Source: Medicago truncatula (taxonomy: Eukaryota; Streptophyta; Magnoliopsida; Fabales; Fabaceae). From it: a stretch of DNA of 64,000 bases. A program made the position numbers and the translations under genes. The notes under the pieces are model-generated. The model made no database searches and had not been told where the DNA came from. It saw nothing but the letters and a program-made list of their open reading frames with translations. The stretch spans positions 11,046,001 through 11,110,000 of the forward strand of contig NC_053046.1 of the NCBI RefSeq assembly GCF_003473485.1. Direction: 5' to 3'. Numbering within the stretch: the first letter of the stretch is position 1; each line of letters starts with the position of its first letter. Below are positions 21,925 through 35,039 of this stretch, in pieces.

Positions 21925-22415
21925 AAGTTCCCAAGTAAAATTTTTATTCAGGAAAGTCAACAAATAGAAACTTGTACTGCAAGTAATTAATTAACTTAAT
22001 TTGTATACCTCATTGGCACGGAATCTGCAAGCATTATTTTAAAGTAGTACTATATCAGGTAAAAGAACATTTATGAATTATCCTTCTTGCTTATCTGCTT
22101 GTTTGTTTGTTTGTTTGTTTGTTTGTATGTTTGTTTGTTTTATTATTCAAATGTCATGAATTTCTTACCAATTGTAATTAATTAATCAATCATTACAGTA
22201 ATCTCATTTTAATTTGTATTATGACCAAATCAAGAAAACGGTGCAAAAACATAAATAATGAATACTCTTGCATTCACCGTCATAGGCCGGCTTTTGTCAC
22301 TTCTTACAGTCTTACAAGGCTTAATTTAATAAAAAAAATTAGACTAATCTTATAAAGCTTAATTAAGATCACTGCAACCATTTCTTTCTAGCATCACATA
22401 CATGATCATTGATTT
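21925..22415. promoter_or_regulatory. Promoter of RING copy 2, preserves the MULE empty site
   Basis: 21925-22019 aligns with the two sides of the MULE joined together: 13419-13508, then 20417-20432. At 21998-22006 the uninterrupted sequence taatttgta stands where copy 1 has the duplicated taatttata. A gttt microsatellite fills about 22098-22142. A TATA-like cttataaag is at 22349-22357, 67 bases before the ATG, as in copy 1. Confidence 0.7.
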
Positions 22416-22943
22416 ATGGACGGTGATCATGGTGATAATCCTTTATCTGACAACGTTATTGTTCTACTTATTGCCATGGGTTCAGCATTATTTGTTGTTT
22501 CAATGTATCATGTCGTAGCCATCTGTTTTTGTAACCATCAACGTACCACCACCAACCCAACACAACCACCGCGGCAACCCGCGACACCGAGCCTCGAAGA
22601 AAACACATCCACATCAGTAGCAAACCTATTTCCAACACACAAGTACCATAAGAGAAATAAAGATGATGCTGTTCCAGATGGCGAAGGCGACACGTGTGCC
22701 GTGTGTTTGGGAGATTTTGAGGAGGGTGAAGAGTTGAGGACTATGCCTGAGTGCTTACACTCTTTTCATGTTTCATGTATTGACATGTGGCTTCATTCAC
22801 ATTCGAATTGCCCCGTTTGTCGTTCCAGTACCGCCCCTTCACCGGTGGTGAATGGGCAGCAGCAGCAGCAGCACAACATAGATATGCCTCATACTAATAT
22901 GGTTCCACTTGCTATCATGCAAAGTGGACTTGTGAGATGGTGA
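22416..22943 (+). CDS. ATL-type RING-H2 finger protein, 175 aa (tandem copy 2)
   Basis: Paralogue of the gene at 20735, in the same orientation about 1.2 kb downstream. It is intronless. A hydrophobic anchor spans residues 13-38 ([19 protein letters not shown]). RING-H2 ligands are Cys94, Cys97, Cys113, His115, His118, Cys121, Cys132 and Cys135, and the segment from [20 protein letters not shown] onward is almost identical to copy 1. The C terminus is longer, with a Gln run (about 150-154) and the insertion [12 protein letters not shown] before the shared LVRW ending. It is presumably an E3 ligase of endomembranes. Unlike copy 1 it keeps the original promoter. Conservation of the RING and of both ends suggests that both copies are functional. 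Confidence 0.9.
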   Translation: MDGDHGDNPLSDNVIVLLIAMGSALFVVSMYHVVAICFCNHQRTTTNPTQPPRQPATPSLEENTSTSVANLFPTHKYHKRNKDDAVPDGEGDTCAVCLGDFEEGEELRTMPECLHSFHVSCIDMWLHSHSNCPVCRSSTAPSPVVNGQQQQQHNIDMPHTNMVPLAIMQSGLVRW

Positions 22944-23649
22944 GAACCTTTTTCTCTTATCTTGCCGAGAGGTAAATACCACATGAAATTCGCTCACATA
23001 AATGGGGAGATTTTGATTATGAGGATTTTGAGGAGTCACACCAGCAAAGTGCACACAACTAACTTAGGAATATCAAAACATGTTCATTGCAATTCGATTT
23101 TTTATTTTATTTTGTATATACTATTTTCAGCAATCATAATATCCTTTGTAAGTTACCAGTTTACTTACTTTTAAAATTATTAAGTTTGCTCAATCTTTTA
23201 AATTGTAACTACATCTCATCCATTTAGTTTCATACATATTTTATCAACCAAATAAAGAAAGAAAAAAAACATTGGTAAAAAACTATTTTTCGTCGCAAAA
23301 CAGATGAAAAAAAAATCCAATTTGGATTTGTAAAAGACACAAAATGTTCATGAGGCAACTAATTAACTGGAACATAATTGATTCTTTTATAAGAGCTAAA
23401 TAGCTCCAAAAAGGAACAAATGTGATTCACTACTATATCGACACCATATCACTACGAAAGATAATTATTTCTCTCAATCTTGTAAAAATGTATTATAGTT
23501 AGAAAAACCAAAAACATATTATACTTAACATTGAATAATTAAATGATTGATACATATCAAATCAAACTTGAGAGTTATCATTGGTTAGCTTTGTGTGTTT
23601 TATTTTTATTTTTACTTAATTACATTTTTCATCTTTTAACTTCCAACAT
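22944..23649. other. 3' flank of RING copy 2
   Basis: Contains 3' UTR and the duplicated flank block at about 23353-23450 that matches 21540-21630. The rest is AT-rich with no recognised feature. Confidence 0.45.
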
Positions 23650-24490
23650 AGATGAAGAATTGTTGCTTCATTTGTCTGGTAGACTTGAGAGACAAGCCAC
23701 CCTCATAGAAAGGTAAACAAGACTTTGCACAAGAAACTGTGCAAACTTTCCTAATAGTGATATCACCACTCAAAATAAATTCTTAAACCATTGATCCAAA
23801 GATAAATGATGAAAGAATATGTTAACATAGTTTGAATAACATATTTGTTAAGATGTACTCTTCCCATGGTAGAGGAAAGAGTTTCTCTCCAAATAACAAG
23901 TTTGACTTTAATTATGTCACACCGTCTTTCAAATGTATGATTTTAGATCTTCCCTTAAAAATTTGTACTCTTAAATATTTGAAAGGTGCATAAGCTAAAC
24001 TGTAGCTAATTTCACGTGCTACTATTGTACTTCTAGCAAGAATAACAGAAACAACATGGACATGACCCTTTCTTAGATTAATAATTTGTTTAGAGTATTA
24101 ACCATATATCTTAATTTTTTAATGTTTCTTTTAGAGCCTTCACAAAAGATTATAATATCATCAACATATAAGATACGACGGATGATAATAATGCATTGAG
24201 ATCTAAACATAAATTTAAAATGACATGATAACACTTTGTCAGAGATAACCCTAATAACAACCTCTTCTGCAATGTACTAGAGCAAAGGTGAGAGATTATC
24301 TCCCCGCCTAACTCCCCTAATGCAAGGGAAGTATCCCACAAAATTTACCAAAATAAAGAGCTTGACAAAGTTTAAGATAGTATTCTTAAAAAAAAAAAAG
24401 AATTTGAGACAGTAAGTATCCATAGACAAAAAATCTCATCGAAACCAAAGGCTTAAAGAACATGAATGGGAAAATGCCAATCTAGAGTAT
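23650..24490 (-). mobile_element. LINE (L1-type) ORF2 fragment, reverse transcriptase to post-RT region
   Basis: Minus-strand pieces read, in order: GYFPCIRGVRRGDNLSPLL, then ILYVDDIIIFCEGSKR (the YxDD reverse-transcriptase motif), then APFKYLRVQIFKGRSKIIHL, then scraps matching the downstream segment before the RT zinc finger. This order and these motifs are characteristic of plant L1-type non-LTR elements. The copy has several frameshifts and stops and lacks its ends, so it is old and inactive. Extent is approximate. Confidence 0.7.
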
Positions 24491-24744
24491 CAAAAACCTT
24501 TCCAACATATTTAATTATTTCAAATATATGTAATTTAAACATTTTCATTCATACCATTTAATTATACAATTCTTTTTGCAATTTTTTTTATACAACGCCT
24601 AAAATGTTTTTCAATTAATATAACCTTTACTTTTTAACTACTATTTCACTTTCATGAAATAAGTCTTTTTATAAAAATATATATATATTTTTTTAAAAAT
24701 GCACATATTTCTTATGAGTAAAGAAAATCAATGATATGTTCCTT

Positions 24745-24815
24745 TGAACTTAACTCAATAAGTAAAGTATAATGCATAATATATACAGATTTTGGAGTTT
24801 AAACCCCTTACATGC
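24745..24815 (+). repeat. Decayed tRNA-derived repeat, second copy
   Basis: Aligns with the retroposon at 3648-3734: ttaactcaataagtaaagta matches the A-box region, aatgcataatatata matches the unusual palindromic middle, and ggagtttaaaccc matches the B box. It is diverged, with no clear target duplication. Confidence 0.45.
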
Positions 24816-24829
24816 TTACTAATTCTTTA

Positions 24830-27280
24830 AGTTGAATTTCTCCGACTGCTATGCTAATCGACAAAAACAATAAAAATAAAAAATCAATGATATTGAACTA
24901 AATTTTATAATAAAAATGATTGCATGTGACAAGACGGAGCATATAGTTGCATGTGACAATTGAGGGAAGTTATTATTGTTATCATGTAAAGCCATGTGAT
25001 GCAGTCATGTGATGCTGGATCTTTCTATGTCAATGTCAGATCTTCTTGTATCAGTAGGATCCTGACTTTGCCAACTACTCTTTGTCCTTTCATTTAAAAC
25101 AACAATAACTAACCACGCATCCAATCTAGCAAAGTACAGGTACCTGTCCACCAATGGTCAACATGAATCACAAAACATGTCAATACAATTGTAGAAAAAG
25201 AGTGATTGCATTTTCATTTCGAGGGTTCCACAAAACAAATGAATAAATGGTTTACACAAGCACATTTGTAGAGCATTTTCTACAATTATAAATTAAGCAC
25301 ATTTGTTTAAATGCTAATTAATCCTTTGTTTAAATGCTAATTAGTCCTTTCTTGTCATTGGCTAATTTTTCTTTCGGGACAATTTTGAGACAATTCTATT
25401 CGCTGGATATAGCAATGTTGTAGAAAAAATATAGTTGGAAGAGAAGATATTACCAAAAGTGGTCAACCAGATTTATTGGTGAAAATTAATCATCGGTAAG
25501 TTCAATAAATATCTTACATTAGATGTTAAATTTGTCGGACTAACCAACTAATGTCTATGACAAAGCATACATTAGATGTATTCTTGATTAGTAGTAAATA
25601 GTTTGTTCTTCAATTACATGAGGGAACACTAACTCGAATGTGCTTAACTTTAAAGGATTTAGAGCATGATAGGTACTGCTTCCACTATCTCCAGTTCTTC
25701 ACTAAACAAATGAATAAATGGTTATACAAGCACTCCTAATTGAGAATTAGTGAAAAGACGCTCATGAAGCATGGGCCCTAGAACATGAAAAGTGAACGAT
25801 TCCATAACGCAACGTATCATATAAGACTCAAATTTGTAACACTTTATTGAGGGTGCTAATTTAGCTGGTGCTACATAGAAGACTGACCACATTGAAAATG
25901 TTCTTTTATATCCTTGGGATGCAATTCTAACTTCATTAGACAGCTTTTGAAATTGAATTAAACACAAACCTAAATTTTAAGGTGGTATCAAAATTTTATG
26001 ACAATAACCAAGGCCGCCAGCATATGACTAGTCGTGCAATCTGGCCATTTAGATGCTAAATCTTTTTTTTTTTTTTTTTTTTAAGGATAGATGCTAAATC
26101 TTTGAAAACGTGAGAATTGAAAAAAATATCCTAAGTACAACCAAAGATAATCTAAATACTTATAAGTTGCCTTACAAAGCAAGGTTTCGTTTACAAATAA
26201 CTAGTATATATTTTTCTTTCTTTTTTGATTTATAATTGTTTTCTTATCTCAACAATTGCAGTATGAAATTATAAACAAAAAGGTAAAAATGATGGAATCA
26301 AAGTTGTTTTAGCCACGCCATACTGAATATGCCCGAGATAAGAGCATTATTTGGTATGGTATGTATTAGATTTGAATCCTCTCCAATTGGAATTTAACAT
26401 GAATGATTATGTTAGTGATCTCACCATTAAAACGCATTTATACATTTTTTAAGTTGTGTAATCCTATAAATTTTAAGGGTAAAGATCATATATCACATAT
26501 TCAAGTTCTTCTGCTATATTCAACAACATAGGTTCAAACATTTTAAACAATCCTCTCTTATTGAATCCCAATATATCGCAGATTAAAATCGGTATGAAAT
26601 CTATTGTTTCTCTTGCCATATTCTACATAGGTTCTGGAGTGCTTGGTTTCCTTCTATTTGAACATTACTTGTTGTGACATACGCACATGAAAATGTCTAG
26701 AAATACTTGTAAAAATATCATTTCTCAAAAATATATTCAGGTTGTAATGCTATGAATCTAAATTTCCACCCAATCTGATGCAGACTTATTTGCATTAAAC
26801 TTTTATGCAACAAGTTTCCTAAAATTCAAAATCTCGGAAGAAATCTTGCACGACAGATGCAATGCAACATCATACCAAGTCCAACAAAGGTAATGGTTAA
26901 GTACAGAACAAGTATATTTTTTATTTGTTCTAAATATACAAGGACACACCTTGTGCCATGTGCATGGTTAACCAAGTTGCGGCTTCTAATGAAATTCAAA
27001 TTCATATGAGTGCAAGCGCAAGATCAAGCAATTAAGGTTGAAAGTAGAAATAATTTTAAATAAACAACACAGAAAATTTCAAGTTTCTAGCACATGCATT
27101 ATGTCTGCAGACATTTTCAGTAGTGATAAAGTTAACTGAACTCTTTGAAACATATCTAATTCAATACTGAATAATTCAGATAATATCTTATAGTTTTAGA
27201 TCAAACAACAAACACTGAAACTGTTTTATTTTCCAAACACTAAGAAACTTTTAGCATAGATTTAAAAAGCAAGGCGTGAC
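24830..27280. other. Intergenic region, no gene recognised
   Basis: AT-rich sequence with a repeated phrase tttaaatgctaattagtcctt (about 25307-25350) and a poly-T run (26065-26082). A minus-strand frame at 25722-25967 (80 residues) is open but has no recognisable domain or neighbours. No other feature is seen. Confidence 0.4.
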
Positions 27281-27287
27281 AATGTTG

Positions 27288-29191
27288 TCAAACAGCAACG
27301 CCAGCTGCTTCCAGAAGCTGTTTCACCTTAGTGATGTAATCACTCATTGCTTCCTCCTTGGATTTCCCTGCAATTAAGAAAAAAATTATGTCTCTTACAT
27401 AACACAAAAAAAAAAAAAAAAAAAAAACAATGTAGCACCAACATCGACACTTCAGATTGAAGGCGTGTCAGTACAACACGAACACTTTTACTTTGGTTTT
27501 CTACTTGTCGGTGTCAAAATCGTATCGGGTGTTTGTTTCAGCGTTTCATATCATAAAAGCACCATAAGGAAATAGAAACTAATACGGATAGCTGTACATC
27601 AAACTTGAAACTGAAGTTTATATTTACCTTCAACAGCCTTCCATGCATCCCATTTAGCTCTGTCCCTCATGTTGAACATTCCAGGACGTGCTGTAAATCA
27701 TACACAGATACATGAACAATCATAAGCCATCTTTGGATAAACAACTTAATTAAGCGCCTATAGCATAAATTCTTATCATGCAAGTGTTATGGATAACCCA
27801 TTTCTATAACAAACGATAAAATAAAGTCAAACTATTTTATAAACTATCATGGAGCTTATGGAAATATGCGAAAAACAACTTATATAGACATGTTGTAAGT
27901 TGATTCCATAAACTCTTAACAATCTCACAAGTGCTTATAGTTATGTCATTAGTAGATAAGCTCACATAAATTAATACAGATAGGCCTATAGAACAAAAGG
28001 AGGGTTGACTTTTAGAGAGAAAAGAATTCCTCGGGCAGCCAAAAGGCAAAGTGAGGCTTTAAGATAGGTGAGATCTAACAATGAACAAATATATGAGGAG
28101 GCATCATACATAATATTTTTGTCAGGATCAAAATAAAGTCGAGGCTATGGGCTAGGCAGATAGCTGAGTTGGGTAGGTTGAGGAACCTAAAGACTAAAGT
28201 AAGTGACGGCTTGTTTCTCTTGAAGCTTATGTCGGTCCTGACCACACAACCCCTTATTGTAGGAAGGTGACAGAGTGAACTCAAGCTCGAAATTATCGCT
28301 TACCGGTGTCAACATTTCCGACAGTGGCTTGCTTGTACAATCCATAAAGGATAAGCAAATCCTCATTTGATGGGCTCTCTGTCAAAGTCTTGACTTTGGC
28401 GGCATGCTGCTCAAAATCCTCCTGCATCACATTAACCAACAAACGTGTGATGCTTGAAGTACCATTTACTTTTACTCATAAGCACAAAATCAAGCATCTA
28501 GCTGAGTATATATAACAAGTTCAAATTGAGAACATAAACACGCAGAAAGTTTTGATACAAACTTCCATATTCACTACAAAGATAAAATTTAACAGTCCTG
28601 CATAAGATTAACCAAGCACTCATTTGAACAACAGGGTTCTTTGATAATATAACCAAATAAAATTCCCCTTTACATATTACCAATCTGAAAGCATGTGATT
28701 CTTCCTACAATCAATAACCCTCAAAAGAACAACCAAATGCATAGTGAAATTACAGCAGACTGTTACTTTTTCTTAATTCAAAACAAAGACAAAACCGTCT
28801 AATCTAAGAAAACAACGTGTGAAGTATTGAATTTGGGACTCATAATTCAAATTTCCAACAAAACATCCACCAATCTTAACCGCACTAACACAGACACCTG
28901 ATACACAACACTGACTCTGATAACAATTTAAAATAATAAATTGATTGAATGCATGTGTAAATTAGTTTTACACCAAAAATTAAATCCCAGTAATAAACAG
29001 TGTCACAGATCTGAGAAAGCATCACAGAAAGAAATACAGTCGAGATAAGATGTAATTGCTAACAGAAAATAATCTGAGCTAAATTAAATTGCTTGATATG
29101 ATACAAGTGACTATAGAGAGCGTAATTAAAGAAAAACAGAGGTTGAAATTGAAACATAATATGGATTAAGGAGATAAACCTGCAAACCCAT
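27288..29191 (-). CDS. ACBP6: Small cytosolic acyl-CoA-binding protein, 4 exons, 90 aa
   Basis: Exons 29180-29191, 28304-28421, 27628-27690 and 27288-27367 join in phase to give 90 residues, starting MGLQEDFEQHAAKVKTL and ending VKQLLEAAGVAV. This is a 10-kDa single-domain ACBP, the plant ACBP6 class that carries long-chain acyl-CoA in the cytosol. Landmarks are the YGLYKQATVGNVD loop, the RPGMFNMRDRAKWDAWKAVEG core with the conserved Lys/Trp ligand-contact residues, and the amphipathic last helix. The first coding exon is only 12 bases (MGLQ), usual for this family. Intron 2 contains a MITE and a gacac-type repeat. The promoter has a TATA box and a TGGGCC motif. There is no signal or membrane segment. 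The assignment is firm; the exact paralogue number is by analogy with Arabidopsis. Confidence 0.92.
27428..27560. repeat. gacac-rich dispersed repeat in an ACBP intron
   Basis: The block tgtagcaccaacatcgacac through tgtcggtgtcaaaatcg belongs to a dispersed family marked by repeated gacac/gtgtc words and the tgattgaatgtaat core. Relatives are at 9760-10010, 28880-28970, 46850-46990 and 57835-57985. A poly-A run (27409-27427) lies beside it. Confidence 0.5.
27736..27980. mobile_element. MITE, ggataaacaacttaat family, in an ACBP intron
   Basis: Begins ttggataaacaacttaatta with cttatagcataa words and continues with aacttatatagac and cacaagtgcttatag. The same phrases occur in order at 40886-41043 and 51125-51625, so this is one dispersed family. 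It is non-coding. Confidence 0.55.
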
Positions 29192-29277
29192 GATGCGTGT
29201 GTTTGGTTGGGAGATTGAAACAAGATTGAAATAACAGAGGAGGGGAAATTTGAGATATGCGTTACGTTCGAAGTGTG

Positions 29278-29306
29278 TATTTATAAACGGATACGAATTA
29301 TGGGCC
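29278..29306 (-). promoter_or_regulatory. ACBP core promoter: TATA box and site II-like motif
   Basis: On the minus strand TATAAATA occupies 29278-29285, 87 bases or more before the ATG at 29191. GGCCCA (29301-29306) lies just upstream of it. Both are typical of actively expressed plant genes. The transcription start is not mapped. Confidence 0.5.
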
Positions 29307-30850
29307 GTATAAGAATAATATTCCCACTCACGCGCGTATGATTAACGCGAGCATATCCATCACCATGAATCATATTCGTCTCACCGTTTTAAGAAGGTCA
29401 TAAATTTTCATAGGTGCCGGTTTTATCTAATTAACTAACTAACAATATGGTTTCAGTTTCGCTTCATTATGGTATGAGGGAAACATGTTAGAACCTTTGT
29501 TGGGGCAATAACTTGTCCAAAAAAATATCATGATGAAAAATGCTCATAAATTTTAAAATGTGTATGAGACACACTAACCTTTAAGTTTGATTTATGATCA
29601 AACATATTTTGTGCATTTGTACTTTCACATCAAGCGTATCTATCAATGATAATTTACAAAATAAAGTTCAGTCAATTTCTCTCATGCATTAGGTAAAAAA
29701 AAAAAAATATTATTTTCGACATAATTTTGGCTCACAAGAGTGTTATATTCTATCTCTTTTTTTGAATGATTTTCTACCTCAAGTATGAGAAACTCATGTC
29801 CTTTGGTGTAGATAATCAACCCTTTGAAAGAGTTTGTTCATGAATGGCTAGATTGATTAAATGGACAAACATTACACCTTTTCTCTAAAAGATCTTTATT
29901 TAACCGATGAAACTTTTCAAATATATTTTGAAAATTTCACTCAGAAAATATGTGTGAATTTAACTGGAATTTCTCCCTTGTAGGATTGAAAATCGGGACT
30001 TTACTGTAGGATAAACAGTCTTCAAAATTGCAGCAATATAAGTGGTATAACATAAAAAAACGGGTTCCGTCTACCGTTTCTTTTGGCACTTCAAGTTTTC
30101 TAGCAGAAGAGGTTGTTGACCTGCCTTAAAAGAGTAGTAGTGACCCTTTAAATGCAATTTTTAACGCTCAAAGTTCACTTTTAAAAACAGACAATCCTTG
30201 ACATGTATGCCCGTTTATTCAAATCAAGCACTAAAACGCAATCATAAAGTCATGTTCGTATGATTTGGACAATTACGGTACTGCTTCATTTTCCAATCCA
30301 TTGCAATTTCACAACAGTAAAGGTTGTAACACCAAAGTTCAAGTTCAGCAAGTTATAACACACAAGTTTTATTCAAAGATAGGCCAACCAAGAAAACCTT
30401 AAAAACAACACAGTTAAAACTTGTATTGAAGAGATATCAAAATACAAACAGAGAATTTATCTTGCATGGCCTAAGAAACTGTGTTCAGATTCAAATAAAA
30501 AGAAAAAAAAAATGTGATGATTTTTTTTAACACAATGTGATATTTAAAACCACTAATATTTTAAGCAATATATATTTGCTATTAGTAACTACGACAATAC
30601 TGGCAAAAATTAACTACGACAATATTTTTGTTTGCAGAAAAAGACTTGATATTATCCCATGAAAAATAAAACATGCTAATCTGACCAGAATGCTGGTTAA
30701 ACAAACAAACTTGAATAACCATAGTTCACAAATTAACAACAGCAACGATGATGCATGTCTCAGACTAAGCAATTTCTTAATAAAGAAAATCTCAAACAAA
30801 AATTGTCTCCCAGTAACTATCATATGGGTAAATTAGGGACTCAAACTTCC
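29307..30850. other. Intergenic between ACBP and eL13
   Basis: AT-rich sequence that includes the far promoter of ACBP and the 3' flank of eL13. No gene, RNA or transposon end is recognised. Confidence 0.4.
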
Positions 30851-30858
30851 TGGAGTTT

Positions 30859-33276
<2,418 letters not shown>

Positions 33277-33490
33277 TTTTTTACCTTACCTGCAAATATC
33301 ATCGAAGAAGACAGTAAATCATAAAAAAAAAGGAGTAATATAAGCATAATGACAATATTAACAGAGAAAATTGTAGAAATTGTTATTAATTGAGATTAGA
33401 ACGTGTAACGGGAAGGTGAGAGGCGCTAGATACCTGAGGCGGGTTTGGGAGCAGAAGCAGCTGGAGAAGATGATGGTTGAAAATGGAGAC

Positions 33491-33582
33491 TAGGGTTAGG
33501 GTTTAATCGATAAATGGATTCTTAAAGGAATGGGCTTATAGGTTGAGTCTATGTTAAGGCCCGAATCGTATACAATTGGGCC
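33491..33582 (-). promoter_or_regulatory. eL13 promoter: telo-box and site II elements
   Basis: On the minus strand aaaccctaaccctag (33491-33505) is a double telo-box. TGGGCT/TGGGCC-type site II words lie at 33532-33537 and 33577-33582, with ggccc at 33558-33562. In plants this pair coordinates ribosomal-protein and other growth genes through TCP and telo-box-binding factors. Confidence 0.7.
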
Positions 33583-33599
33583 AAGATTGAATTTAACGT

Positions 33600-34232
33600 T
33601 TTTTCAAATATTGCTCTTTAGACACCCATACTTTACTAAAATGAAGCCTCGGTGTTCCTTGTTAAATAATTTACGGACTATTTTGAAAAATTACCAAAAA
33701 ATACCAAACATGCATAGGAGAGAAAGCTGTAAACAAAACAACGAAGAATGTTTCATTCTAAAACTTGAAGCTCCAGTTATTAATTGTTTAGAACTTCTAT
33801 GCTCATTTATTTTTTTACTTTTAATCTCTTTTTCTTTAAAAACCAACTTTTTGGTCTGTGATAAAAAAGTTGACGAAATTTTTTGGTCAAGAAAGTGAAT
33901 TTGGATTAAACTTCCCTTCTTGAGGAAGATATATAGTATGTTGCTGCTCTGGTTTTCTTGAGAAATAGTTAGAATGATCTAATGTAGATGCATTATGGGC
34001 TATAAATTTGCAGATTTCACAGCGAAAAAAGAAAATGAGTTTCCCAATTATTTTTTTTGCGTTTGGTTCGGATGTTTGAAATTTTATGTGAGAAATGAAG
34101 AATAAATGAGAAATTTGTGATCAAAATCATTAACCTCAACAAAGAAATATAACATACACAATAGACAAATAAATTTGTTCCTTTTTCCATTATCTTAAAT
34201 AAATTGAAGATTCCATAAACTCATGCACATGT
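33600..34232. other. Intergenic, no feature recognised
   Basis: AT-rich. The 115-residue plus frame at 33551-33898 begins inside the eL13 promoter and has no domain, so it is not called. Confidence 0.4.
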
Positions 34233-34241
34233 ATAACTTAA

Positions 34242-34668
34242 GGCTTAAATATGTATTTCACCCTTGCAATTAGGAGTCAGTTTAAAAATTGTCCCGTAAT
34301 CGCTAATCTTGGCAATTTACCCTTGCATTGTTTAATCATTTAAAATTTCGTCTCTCTCCCCACTTAATCACTGCCATGTCACTAATTTGATGACGTGGCA
34401 ATCACTGCCATACATAAAATTTCAATTTTATCTATGAGTTTCCAATTCTTTCTTCAATATTTTGTCCTCTTCTTAAGGGCAAAATTGGAATTTCATGCAT
34501 GGTAGTGATTGCCACGTCATTGAATTAGTGACGTGGCAGTGATTAAGTTGGTCAAAGGACGAAATTTTAAATGATTAATGATTGCAAGGCTAGTTTGCAA
34601 GGATTAGTGAATACATGACCAATTTTTAAACGACCCCTACTTGCAAGGATGAAATACATATTTAAACC
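34242..34668. mobile_element. Mutator-type MITE, ggcttaaatatg family, copy 2
   Basis: A 427-bp foldback with long inverted arms (ggcttaaatatgtatttca against the inverse of the right end ggtttaaatatgtatttca). A perfect 9-bp target duplication, ataacttaa, lies at 34233-34241 and 34669-34677. The 9-bp size places the family among Mutator-like non-autonomous elements. It has no coding capacity. The gacgtggca words near the centre are themselves palindromic. Confidence 0.85.
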
Positions 34669-35039
34669 ATAACTTAATTTATACTAGCAAATATGCGATA
34701 TTACATTGATTACACCACTAATTGTCAAATTGCAGGCCTTCCATGAGATTTGGAATGAAGATACATATGAGAGAAGTACTATTCTCACTTCATTGAATTA
34801 GAAAGCAATACACTGAACATAATCACACATAATTTAATCTTGCAAACCAAATTCATTGAACACACTCATACACGCTTCCAGCTAGACACTTCTTCTCCCA
34901 CAAATGACCTTATAAATTTAGTTCAATTACTTATGAGTGTGAACACCTGAAATTCAAATCAAGAGGAAGCTTGTTATTGCCTTTGTATTTTGTAGGTTAG
35001 AAATTTTGATATGCAATCAATTAATGAGGAGAAAAAGTG

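Noticed and set aside
21728-21967. Small gene between the RING copies
   Set aside because: The reading frame has no similarity and its end overlaps the duplicated promoter block.
25722-25967. 81-residue minus-strand protein
   Set aside because: Open and not low-complexity, but no motif, splice partners or neighbours support a gene.
33551-33898. 115-residue plus-strand protein
   Set aside because: Starts inside the eL13 promoter, has AT-driven composition and no recognisable domain.
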